Shown here: positions 55,163 through 64,000 of the stretch, one piece after another
Position numbering within the stretch: position 1 is the first letter of the stretch
Layout of the letters: each line of letters opens with the position of its first letter
Source: Turbatrix aceti
Taxonomy: Eukaryota > Nematoda > Chromadorea > Rhabditida > Panagrolaimidae
Assembly: GCA_963969345.1 (NCBI GenBank)
Contig: OZ017769.1
Coordinates: forward strand, 5,211,725-5,275,724
DNA: 64,000 nt
Direction: 5' to 3'
Notes under the pieces: generated by a model
What the model was told of the DNA's origin: nothing
Databases searched by the model: none
What the model saw: only the letters and a program-made list of their open reading frames with translations
Made by a program: the position numbers and the translations under genes

Positions 55163-57590
55163 CGATGGGAGTCAGTCAGGAAGGACCGTTAGGTTGCAAA
55201 AGTGGGCGGTTGGGCCGCCAGATCGATCGGCAGTCGGGGATGAAGAATCTGAAGCGATCAGCGATCATCCAAAATCAATCTCCAGTCCTGTGTGAAGGAA
55301 GAGGCCTCGCACGCTGGCAACCTGCCAGGAGATCGCACACGACTGCGCTTTTTCAGAAAAAAAAGACAAGGAAATGAACCGGCCACGTAAGTGCAAAAAA
55401 AGGCGCCAATTGTCCTACGTCGCTCGTATTCGATTCGTACTTTTTTTTACGGTGGAAGAAGGCTTGGCGCCTAAAAATTCCGGACTAAAACAAACACCGA
55501 TCGGGTGGGTCGATCGGTCGACGATGGTTGTACGAATGTTGGTCGTCGGTCGGGCAGGTATGGCACCGAAGATCCCACGGACGCCCGCGGCGACGACGTG
55601 AAAACACACGCCGACGATTCCTGGGCCACAATCAGGTAAAAAGGTCGAAAAAAGCGACGACGCGACGTGAACGTGAACGCGTCCATCGCCGCGGCGGCCG
55701 GCCGAGGTGAATTAGTCGACTTTTTTTCACCACCCCTGGCTGGCTGGAGGAGCTCACATCAGTGGGCTGCTGCCAATTGAAAATATCTCTCGCGTGCTGT
55801 TGCAGCACAAACAAGACGACGGGAGAAAAAAAAACGCGAAAAGTTCACGTGGTACACAAACTTGTGCAAAATCAGCAACTTTTTTTCTCTCTCTTTCTCT
55901 ATCTCTCTCTGCGTTAGGAGAGGAGACGCCGTGTCAAAAGTTATGTACAACACCGTCAATAACAGTTTTGGTATCTCCACAAAACCACGTTCTTTTTTTG
56001 TTTAATGATGAACGAACACACGCCGCGAGAAAAGAGGTCCGATGCGCGCTGATCGATCAGTCTGCGTGTGTTTTATTTTTTATTCTGTTGTGCAAAAAAA
56101 AGTCGGTTTTCCTAGCAGGTCGGTCCCATCACAGCGTCTAAAGGGTATACGTACGTGCCTCTGTGCAGGACAGGTTTTTTTTCCAAAAAAAACACACGAC
56201 AAATCGGTTGGAGGGGTCAACTGACGCGAAAGCATCTGAGGAGGAAGAAACACAGAATACGCATACGTATACCTTCAGCGACACCGAAGGACCCAGATTC
56301 GAACAATCCAAGCCGATCCCCGAGGATCGACACCCGCCAGATCCAAAAGCCCGAGGGCAGTGAATGAGTGAGTGCACTGACACGTGAAGCGCGTCATCGG
56401 CCGAGTGAAAAAGCACAGAAGGACGACCAAGCAGGCAGCAGGACACGGGTGGAAAGGCGAACGAACGCATGTGATGCGTTGAAAAAAATAGCAAGCAGGC
56501 GCAACAAAAAAACAGACGAGGGGAGATTGAGAGAGAGCGAGAGAGAGAGGGCCGGCCCGCACGTCGACGCTGCACGCAGACTGCAGGGGGCAGGGGCATC
56601 TGGAGACACTGTGCAGCGGCCCACGCCGCCGCCGGCAGCCAACGCCGACGCTGACGGCCGGGAGGGACAAAGGGCCACGCGAGGACATACACGGTTTCGC
56701 CTCCAGCCTCCAGGACGACGCCATGCGGTCGTGAGGATTCCTTTCCTTCCGCACACGCGAGGAAACCATTCGTGAGTCTCATGCGAGTCGACCTTGTCTC
56801 TTTCTTTCGGTTTTTCTTTTTTTTCCTGCAACCCAATGGGCACGAGCGAGTGCGAGGGCGAAGGCGAGGGCAGGCGTGCTGAGGACAACCAACGCAACGG
56901 CGTTACGGCATCTCGCTGCTAGGGTGCATGCCATGCCTCCGAGCAAAGAAAGAAAGTCACTCAGGCCGCGGCTCTGGTCAATGGTCACCCCATTGCCGTT
57001 ACCGCTGCCATCGACTACACTACACACACACACACACGTGGCATCAGGTGAAGGTGCTGCCTGACAAGCTCTCCTAAAAAAATTGATAGGCGCACTGTGA
57101 AGCAGCAGCGGGACTGACTCGGGTCCATCACATTCAGTCCCCCTAAAAAAATTTGATTTGTCTTTGAAAAAACCATAGCCGATTGTTCCAGATAACAACG
57201 ACGACGACGACGACGACGACGTTGCACCACCACCACCACCACGCGTATACGTACGCCGCCACCGCCCCACCACAGCACAGATTCCGCTTTCTTCCTTCAC
57301 CGTTTGTTGCCCAATAAAGCAGCAGGCAAATGATTGGGAACTTCCTTTCTTCAAACTTGTGTCTCCAAGGCAGTATTTCAAATGAGCAAAAAAACCTTTC
57401 GGACACTAATGGGCTCGGTTGACTTGTCCGCCCGCGCCCACGATGATTACTAATCACATGTTTCACAGGTTGTGACAAAACGCCAGAGAGCAAATATCAG
57501 TTTGGTGTTTATGTCCATGGGCGATCGATTTCATTCGATTTCGATCGTAACTACAACTGCAGCACCGAATTGGACAGTACAGTGCATGCG

Positions 57591-57822
57591 CAGGGAGGGG
57601 ACCAGAACGAACACGATCGTTTTGAAAATTTCGTTCGACAAATCAAAATAACAAGAACGTTTTTTTACGAAAATCGAAGCATATTTTTTTACTTTTTGGG
57701 TAGAATTCGGATCTTTTGGTGGCCTAATTTGTTAAAACAGAAATTTATTCATGAATGAACATAAACGATAAATTTTGAACCTGTTCGTTCGCCAACGAAC
57801 ACGAACGCTCACTTCCCCCCTG
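57591..57822. mobile_element. hAT-like MITE, copy 9
   Basis: 232 bp, from CAGGGAGGGGACC to CTTCCCCCCTG, with the family motifs TTCGTTCGCCAACGAACACG and ATTCATGAATGAACATAAAC. It is an internally shortened copy; no target duplication seen. Confidence 0.6.
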
Positions 57823-58355
57823 GAGTGGAGCATCTTCTCGCGTCGTCGTCACGAGAACCTTGAACACGTACATAGCTGCACGCCGCCGACGACGACCAAC
57901 AACGCTGCAAGCAAAGGACATCCGACTTCTGTGCTGTGCTTTTTCGCGTCCGTCTTGCACGTCCTATAAGCCAAGCCAAGCCGAGTCCAGGTGAACGAAC
58001 GAACGAACGCGGCAGCTTGCAGGCTTGGCTTCCAAAATCCAACCAAAGACCGCCGTTGCTGCCGTGACTGACAGGTTTCGGTGGTTTTTCCGCCTACCAG
58101 TACGACAAAAACACCTCGAGGGCAATGAATGACACGCGTATATATTTATTTATTTATTTGGCTGAGGACGACAAAAAACCGCGCCACCCCCGGGGATGGA
58201 TGGTGTGCGCGAGGGGGGGGGGACCTCCAGCAGGCAACCAACCACTTGGAACAAACTACGAATGCATGCGCAGGGGGAAGGAGCAAAAAACTGCGAGAGA
58301 TTAGAACGAACGAGCAGTGTGCCACCGCGCCACGGAGCAATGGTGACTCGGGGGA

Positions 58356-58388
58356 GGTACACGTACACGTACACGTACACGTACACGT
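58356..58388. repeat. GTACAC microsatellite
   Basis: Five tandem GTACAC units, followed by GTGAAACATGTACAC. Both GTAC and CACGTG-like palindromes are generated. Confidence 0.85.
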
Positions 58389-58676
58389 GAAACATGTACA
58401 CGGCACAGGGCACAGAGGGCTGCCTACGATTGGATTTGGAAGGGCTCGCGTTCACGTGGTTACGCGAACAAACGTGAAAAAAAAAACGGGCACTGCAGGG
58501 GATGGGTAACGGCTATCGGACGCCTCGCAGACAAACAAACGAACATAAACGAGCGGTCATCATCAGAAGGAAAACAATTCTGAAAAAAAAATACACATTC
58601 ACAGAAGAGCTAAGATTATATTCTCTCGATCGAAGACGACAAGCAATCCATCTCGAAGGCCGAGTCGCAAGGTTTC

Positions 58677-60384
58677 CTAGTGGTGGCCGCGGTCCGCTTC
58701 GTAGCCGACGCCGGGAACGTACTGCTCTGCCTGAAACGGAGCATTAGAGATTACCTGGTCCTTTACAAAAGCAATTAACCTCGATTTGGCACCCCTGTGT
58801 CTCGAGAGAAACCCTGTTTTATGTAGACAAGCACACTTTTGCTCTTAGCAACTGCAGTTCATTACTTTTACACAATTGGAGTCGGATTCCCCCTTAGGGC
58901 TTGTCCAGAAATTACGTCATTGCAAGAGGGGGGGAGGGGGGTCAGTCCAAAAATGATGGGGGGGGGGACTGCTCAAAATGACGTCATTAAAAAATTTCAA
59001 GAATTGTCTCACGAGTTTTCTAAATTTCATTTTTTTTTGCCAAAATGCGCTGAAAACTGACTGTTTGTTTTTGTTCCAATATAATTATAGTTTTTAGAAA
59101 AATTGATAAACCAAAACTTGCAAAAAAACCGCTAAAAAAGACTATTTTTTCAAAATGACGTCATTTAGGAGGGGGGGGGGGTCCGGGCCCCGGACTCCGG
59201 GGTGCCCCACCTTGCAATGACGACCGATGACAGAGGGGGGAGGGAAGTAAAAAATCACCGATTTTGCGATGACGTAATTTCTGGACAAGCCCTTATTGCA
59301 GTTATTAGTACACCAAAATCCCCGTATTGCGTAGATTTGATAAAAAGCGAGCTCGCGAGTACAAAACGTGCGGAAATCCTTGCTGAGAAGCTAAAAGGCC
59401 ATAAACGCAGTACAATGAGCAAAGTCCTTTGACATTATGTCCGGCTGCGTGCCAGGGCACAATATACGGATGTCCTTGGATAATCTCGACTTATCAATAA
59501 ACCCCCTATCGTTTATTACTGTCGTAATAAAAACAAAATTACGATGACTCGACAGCGACTCAAAACACAATTCAAAAATTAAAGATAAGCTACCGGGTAG
59601 CAGTAGCCTTTTTTTGTTCGCGAACTACTACGAAAGGATTTTTTTGAATTGTGTGAAATTTTCTTCCTTCGAGTAAAAAAACGAAAATTATGGTACTCCT
59701 CGTTTTCTCGTTTTGGATAACATTATTTCTACAATTTTCCAGGCTAAAATTTTATGAGTGTTTTTTTGCCATTTTCTTACCAAATAAAATCTATTTTGAC
59801 ACCGTTTCCCTAAATTTACGCTAATTTTTGTTCAGAGAATTTTAAAACTGTTCGCGAACAAAAAATATAAGAATAATCAGTTCGCAAAAGAATACGAACA
59901 GGAAAAAATCAAATTTGTTCGCGAAGTTCGTTCGCCCAACCCCGGTAGATATCCTTATCCCTCCGTCAAATCGTAAAAAAACCCATACGTACCTTGTTGT
60001 GGAAGAGGCTGTGGTTTCCGTCACCCCACGGGAACGGCTTGTTGCGGACCTGCAAAGAAAAATCCAACTGCTTCATCCACAGAAAAAGCAAAGCACAAAA
60101 CTCACGTTGAGGTGAGAGTAGCTGACGTACTCGCCACGAGGCTGGCTGTGGTGGTGCTCGTGGTCCTTGTACGCAGCATACATGGTCAGCAGGATGCACG
60201 GAATCGAAGCGACGAAGAAGATCTTCTTCCACGTGCTTGACGTGCCACTCGATGACTTAAGCGTGTGCTTGAGCTCGTCCTTGAAATGGTCAAAGTTGTT
60301 GCCGCTGTAGAAGCTGCCGGACGAGGCACGCGTCTGCTGGACCATGCAGCGACGGATCGCGATACGGGGAACGCTCAGGGCCAT
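58677..60384 (-). CDS. COX6A: cytochrome c oxidase subunit 6A, mitochondrial
   Basis: Three exons (60384-60106, 60049-59993, 58730-58677) encode 129 residues. COX6A is a small inner-membrane subunit of complex IV that regulates activity. A mitochondrial leader ([17 protein letters not shown]) is followed by one membrane helix ([20 protein letters not shown]) and the conserved matrix-to-intermembrane segment [27 protein letters not shown], then [11 protein letters not shown]. The last exon is 17 codons and lies 1.26 kb downstream; it restores the family's GYE ending, whereas reading through the GTACGT donor would stop after eight residues. The long intron contains two transposons (58897-59292, 59591-59947). 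GINS2 ends 163 bp upstream on the same strand, with TTGTCTTCAG 13 nt before this ATG, a likely trans-splice acceptor. Confidence 0.94.
58897..59292. mobile_element. TTA-flanked MITE in COX6A intron 2
   Basis: A 396-bp unit starts GGGCTTGTCCAGAAATTACG and ends with its reverse complement (CGTAATTTCTGGACAAGCCC). It is flanked on both sides by TTA (58894-58896, 59293-59295). Inside are poly-G tracts and repeated ATGACGTCAT-like palindromes. The TTA duplication and GGG ends suggest a Harbinger/ISL2EU- or Zator-type family, not settled here. It encodes nothing. Confidence 0.8.
59591..59947. mobile_element. hAT-like MITE, copy 10 (COX6A intron 2)
   Basis: From TACCGGGTAG to CCCCGGTA, with TTGTTCGCGAACTACTACG and AAATTTGTTCGCGAAGTTCG ends and the family interior. 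GATAAGC and GATATCC at the flanks are a weak duplication. Confidence 0.6.
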
Positions 60385-60546
60385 TATCACTCACTTCTGA
60401 AGACAATTTCTGCCTGATATCAACACCCCAAACACGTTTTAAGGTACAAAATCGTTTCTGGTGTGGCAACCAGTTGATCCTTCACAGTGCAAAATCAATC
60501 GTGTCAAGACATTTTTTTCTTTCTTCCCGTTTGTGTGAGATACAAA

Positions 60547-61295
60547 TTATGCAAAATGCTGTGAGTCCAGCTCGAGAACGATATCGCTCAGCTTGTGCAC
60601 AGTCGAGGCCGTCGACGTCATGAATCGCCTCACGTGGCTGACCTCGAACTGGGTGATGTTGTCCACCTTCGTGAAACACGTCGGACTGGAGGCGAAAAAT
60701 CCGATGACGGATGTTTTCAACTTTGACGATCGCTTATCCCAGATGTCTTTTACCAGCGTCCTGGTCTGAAAGAATCACATAATCATAGTTATCGTAATTA
60801 CACCTGACAACAAACAAACCTCGTCCAAACTATCAACGTCGTCTTTGCACTGGGTCAGTAAAACATGTGAAAATTCAAAAAACCTCTCTGGAATTTGCGT
60901 GAACTTTTCGTTGTCACTCTCCGCAGCCAGCATTCGTTTCAACTCAACGGGCGTCAGCCATTCTGGGGACTGAAAAACGTTATAAATTTATTTTTATAGC
61001 CCAGGTGATTCAGGTTCTGTCGATTACGTTCGGGTAAACAAAAACACAAAAACTCACGATCACGACGCATTTCTGACGTCTCTTGAGATGCAATGCGACC
61101 CACAAGGGCACCTGAATGGGAATACCGGCTTCGAAAGGGCCAAACTGCCCCGAAATAAGCATGAGTGCGGCCTCGTTGAACTTTGGCTTTACCTGAACAC
61201 CGGTCGATCCTGTTAGACGATCTCCCCCCACCTCAGACGAAACTCACCCATATGAGCTCGTTCTCGGCAAGAAAATTGATTTGGTGCAGATCCAT
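60547..61295 (-). CDS. GINS2: GINS complex subunit PSF2
   Basis: Four exons, all phase 0 (61295-61248, 61192-61058, 60969-60820, 60765-60547), encode 183 residues against 185 in human. PSF2 is one of four GINS subunits of the CMG replicative helicase. Hallmarks are MDLHQINFLAENELIWV, SGQFGPFEAGIPIQVPLWVA, LHLKRRQKCVVI, SPEWLTPVELKRMLAAESDN, FFEFSHVLLTQC, and TLVKDIWDKRSSKLKTSV followed by the C-terminal helix FMTSTASTVHKLSDIVLEL. It is the upstream member of a closely spaced pair with COX6A. Confidence 0.96.
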
Positions 61296-62126
61296 GGCAT
61301 GAAGTGAGATCGGAGAAGAAAATCGGAGTGCCTGTAGCGACCGGTAAAACGAAGACGAAGCGATATTTGATCACGAAAAAGCACGTTTTCGTTGGTGCGT
61401 TTGCGTCTCAAAACCGTGACGCGTGCGCGTTTTTGCGTTGGTGCTTTATGAATCTTCATCAAACAAAAAAAATCCATGAGGGTATCAGAAGTCATTTTTC
61501 ATGGTCAAATGTCATTGAAATTGTGTGCTTTTGTCTTCTAAAAAACATTCTGAACTCAGGGTTTAAAGGCGAAGAACCATGAATGTTTTTATTTAGAATT
61601 AAAATTTTATTTGGAATTTTATAATTTTTTTTGCAGCGAATCTTGCTGATTATAGTATGTCTGTAGCTCTTACCTGCTTATTGTCCTGTCTGGGGGAAGG
61701 AAGTCTACAATTCACAGACACAGACATGATTAAAACTGCGCCTTTGTAGGCACTTCATTAGTTAGATGGCACTCAGCAGACTACAGTTGTTGCTGAAAGC
61801 ATCGATAGCTTTTCGCATCCGGCTCCGTCTGTCTGTTTGGCAGTTTCAAAGCTGACCAGACTTTAGAGCTCTCAAATCCGAAGATAAAAAATATAAAAAA
61901 AATGATCATTGTTGTTTCGTCCGTTTTTTTCGGGATGCCACTGTTTCATGGAAGCTACCAACGGATTGATACTTTTTTTCGAATCTCTAAATGTTTTTGC
62001 ACTTTCATTTTTTCTTTTTTGGATAAGACGCTTTTATTTTTCATTTTTCTTTACATGTTGTGGCCAAAACCAGCGCTACGATACATACGTACTTCAGAGA
62101 GAGAAAAAAAGATGCAGGGGCGTTGA
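61296..62126. other. intergenic
   Basis: 831 bp with no gene recognised. It is the upstream region of GINS2 on one side and the 3' flank of the small secreted gene on the other. Confidence 0.45.
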
Positions 62127-62420
62127 TCAGTGCTGCGGGGCGTTGGGAGCCGGAGCGGAGCCGCTGGGGCCGGCTCCTCGCTTAGCGGCGACGGCGTAGG
62201 TACCGTAGGTGACGGGGATGCCGGCGTATCCAGCTGCGTAGGCGGGGTAGCTTTCGCCAACTGCGGGCCACTGAAACATGATTTATGTATGCCGGAACGT
62301 CTTCAAAATCAAATTTACCGCATAACCGTATCCGGTGGCGCCTGCGTAGTAGTACTGTGCGTTGACAGCGCCGGTGCAGAAGGCAAGAGCGAGGGCGAGG
62401 ATGACGATGGAGGAGTTCAT
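62127..62420 (-). CDS. small secreted Tyr/Ala/Gly-rich protein
   Basis: Two exons (62420-62319 and 62270-62127; 48-nt intron) encode 81 residues. A signal peptide (MNSSIVILALALAFCTGAVN) is followed by a mature chain QYYYAGATGYGYAWPAVGES and an Ala/Tyr/Gly/Pro-rich end (GSAPAPNAPQH). A KR pair before GAGPSG might be a cleavage site. A TATATAAA box (62481-62490 region, read on minus) lies about 60 bp upstream of the ATG, a strong core promoter as often seen in highly expressed secreted genes. No family recognised. It is divergent from a similar gene at 62841. Confidence 0.8.
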
Positions 62421-62840
62421 GATTGGATTGATTGAGGAGTGAAGAATTGCTGGATGATGCCGATACCCCCGAATCATGGGTTTATATACAGTTTGAAACC
62501 CGCTGAAAGGGCTCCAAATAGCCCACAACTGCACCGGATTGCTTGAAAGTGAGACGCGCGGATGTTTGCATGTTTGCACTCCGCTGCAAACTTGTTGACA
62601 CCTCGGATGCGTAAGAAAAAAAAAGTCAAAATGCATCTATCTTTGCTTTTTACGCCTGCCCCGAGATTATCCAATTTCCGTTTATTGTCTCATGTTTCTT
62701 CCACACCTTCGAGAGGGCCACCGCACCGCGGTGGCGTGTTCAAACAAAAAACCAGCTCTGCTGCCGGGTATAAGAGGAGACGATCCTCCACCCCAGGCCA
62801 TCACATCCAGTGTCCCCGCATCAACAACACAGCAACCACC
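62421..62840. promoter_or_regulatory. divergent promoter with two TATA boxes
   Basis: A TATATAAA on minus (about 62481-62490) and TATAAGAG on plus (62769-62776) each sit about 60-70 bp from the start codon they face. The region between them contains no gene. Confidence 0.65.
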
Positions 62841-63125
62841 ATGAAGTTCTTCGCCGTCCTCGCTGTCGTCTTCTTTGCCGCTCTTGCCTTCGTCGCCCAA
62901 GGCCAGTACGTCTACGAGGCCGCTGTTGCAGCCCCGGTCTACGAGGCCGCTGTGGCAGCCCCGGCTGCCGTTGCGGCCCCGGCGGTGGCGGCGTACTCGC
63001 CGTACACCTATTCCTACGGCTACTACCCCTACTCCTACGGCTACGTGGGATACGGTAGCAACAAGGGAGTTCCCGCTGGTGCAGGTGCCGCTCCGAAGCT
63101 CACGAACGCCGCTCCTTCGCAGTAA
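62841..63125 (+). CDS. small secreted Ala/Tyr-rich repeat protein
   Basis: A single exon encodes 94 residues. A signal peptide (MKFFAVLAVVFFAALAFVAQ) is followed by QYVYEAAVAAPVYEAAVAAP, a direct repeat of VYEAAVAAP, then AAVAAPAV and a Tyr-rich stretch (YTYSYGYYPYSYGYVGYG), ending GAAPKLTNAAPSQ. It shares its overall plan (signal, Tyr/Gly/Ala core, AP-rich tail) with the divergent gene at 62127-62420, suggesting an old inverted duplication. Such chains occur in cuticle, eggshell or gland secretions; the role here is unknown. AATAAA at 63175-63180 is the likely poly(A) signal. Confidence 0.85.
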   Translation: MKFFAVLAVVFFAALAFVAQGQYVYEAAVAAPVYEAAVAAPAAVAAPAVAAYSPYTYSYGYYPYSYGYVGYGSNKGVPAGAGAAPKLTNAAPSQ

Positions 63126-63379
63126 ATTGCCTTTTGTTGTTCATATTGTGGTTGAAAATGTCTTTCAATGTAAAAATAAAGTTTACAGTACGAATCAGGA
63201 GTCTCAACGTGGCGATTTTTTTTGACAGGACCATAAAAAATGCGGCCTGTTTGATATTCAGCACCGCAAAAAAATTTGTTTTATTATAAGAAAAATTTAA
63301 AAAGAAATGAAAAAATGCTCAAGGAAGCCAAAATTATTCAAAAAAATATAAAAAGATGTAAATCGTGTTTTTACGCAAT
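63126..63379. other. 3' flank, AT-rich
   Basis: No gene seen beyond the poly(A) signal. Confidence 0.5.
63175..63180 (+). terminator. poly(A) signal AATAAA
   Basis: Canonical hexamer 50 bp after the stop codon of the 62841-63125 gene. Confidence 0.7.
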
Positions 63380-63571
63380 TTAAAAATTTTTTAAATTGCC
63401 ACCAAAACAATTGCGCGGCGCCTGAAAGCCTTGATACGAATGGCCTGCGAAAAAAATATTTATAATGGTTTGTTTTTTGCTCGACATCAAAAACGTGCAA
63501 ACGGAAAGATTGAGCTTGTTTTGAAGACGCTCACCAATGTTTTTGATTTTCGGTGCGCTGTTTTCATCCAT
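63380..63571 (-). CDS. candidate 33-residue two-exon gene or exon fragment
   Basis: MDENSAPKIKNIG (63571-63535) joins in frame to HSYQGFQAPRNCFGGNLKNF (63444-63380) through a GTGAGC donor and a TTTTTTTCGCAG acceptor. Upstream on the same strand another open segment (about 63715-63609; KTCPEIEGHLYSTCLTAVAN) follows an AATTAG acceptor and might be an earlier exon, but its phase and donor are unclear. No family recognised. It is short and may be chance. Confidence 0.25.
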   Translation of the reverse strand: MDENSAPKIKNIGERLQNKLNLSVCTFLMSSKKQTIINIFFAGHSYQGFQAPRNCFGGNLKNF

Positions 63572-63924
63572 TTTTGGGTTTCGTGCGGCAAAAATAGTTG
63601 ATTATCACTCGCCACCCACCGCACCAAAGTTGGCGTCGGTGTTGGCGACTGCCGTCAGGCACGTCGAGTACAGATGGCCTTCTATTTCTGGGCAAGTCTT
63701 GCTCGCGGCCGGTCTAATTAGATGATTAGAATGCACACGTCCCCTGACAGCAGTCGGCGGATGCCGTGAGTCGCGACAAACTTTCTGCCCGACATGATCC
63801 TCGGCGGCACGCAACGTGTCATCTTTTGTCAGCCATTTTGAAAACCTTGTTCGTGTTCGTGTTCGTGCTCAAAAACCCCCCAAAATGCCCAATCGACTGA
63901 AAAATTCATGTCCCTGTGACGCAG

Positions 63925-64000
63925 GTGCTGCTGGCCGGTCAAGACAGGTGTCTGCGTGTCCCTCTCGTGGCCAATACCGGAGACTCGGGGTTTGACGTGA
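63925..64000 (+). CDS. possible exon running off the window edge
   Basis: After a GTGACGCAG acceptor, the frame VLLAGQDRCLRVPLVANTGD is open to the window end. It is too short to identify. The sequence 63572-63924 upstream of it holds no supported gene. Confidence 0.22.
   Translation, partial: MLLAGQDRCLRVPLVANTGDSGFDV

Larger units (their letters stand above)
55163..58676. other. gene-free interval upstream of SMAD4
   Basis: No coding sequence recognised in 3.5 kb. It holds a MITE copy (57591-57822), an ACACAC run near 57020, an ACG run near 57195-57220, and a GTACAC hexamer array near 58356-58388. Long stop-free frames at 55.7-57.4 kb on both strands are rejected as compositional. Confidence 0.5.

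Noticed and set aside
56138..57381. 232-residue and other frames in the SMAD4 upstream region
   Set aside because: Overlapping open frames on both strands with low complexity (Ser/Arg/Pro) and no homology.
59966..59993. COX6A ending by read-through of exon 2 ([11 protein letters not shown])
   Set aside because: A strong GTACGT donor follows HNK, and the distant exon restores the GYE-containing family ending in phase.

Overview
This window is nuclear DNA of a small-genome animal, most likely a nematode. The supporting signs are: introns often of 39-60 nt with GTGAGT/GTAAG donors and TTTCAG acceptors; runs of same-strand genes spaced about 160-280 bp apart, like nematode operons; AG acceptors just upstream of several start codons, as at trans-splice sites; and tiny secreted Ala/Tyr-rich proteins. 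A tardigrade or another ecdysozoan is not excluded. The protein-coding models below were assembled by hand from GT..AG boundaries. Each multi-exon model closes in frame, but none has transcript support.

Layout. 1-4.9 kb: gene-poor, with one weak exon pair, a decayed copy of the 3' end of the next gene, and Ty3/gypsy retrotransposon debris. 4.9-10 kb: a secreted protein and a divergent HSP70-like protein on minus, and a four-helix membrane protein on plus. 10.4-16.9 kb: a minus-strand run PHPT1 > METTL17 > COMM-domain protein > DHODH, in which the COMM stop codon and the DHODH start codon overlap as ATGA. 17.3-21.7 kb: MED19 (plus) and REV1 (minus), tail to tail with overlapping coding ends. 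22.4-33.2 kb: TXNL1 (minus), then a coiled-coil protein, a proline-rich protein and a BRD7/BRD9-type bromodomain protein (plus). 33.3-41 kb: two half-size ABC transporters of the TAP/ABCB9/HAF type, head to head. 41-43.7 kb: gene-free upstream region. 43.7-48.3 kb: DOT1L. 49-55.2 kb: a SMAD4-type co-Smad with a 2.7-kb intron full of repeats. 55.2-58.7 kb: gene-free, simple repeats. 58.7-61.3 kb: GINS2 > COX6A on minus, operon-like. 62.1-63.1 kb: two tiny secreted-protein genes, divergent. 63.1-64 kb: weak exon fragments only.

Functionally this is mostly a housekeeping neighbourhood: chromatin and transcription (DOT1L, BRD7/9, MED19, SMAD4), DNA replication and damage tolerance (GINS2, REV1), and mitochondria (DHODH, METTL17, COX6A). 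No single pathway links the genes. The accessory layer is the less explored part: about ten copies of a ~400-bp hAT-like MITE, mostly inside introns, one Tc1/mariner-like element with a perfect 37-bp inverted repeat, one TTA-flanked MITE, and several repeat families confined to introns.
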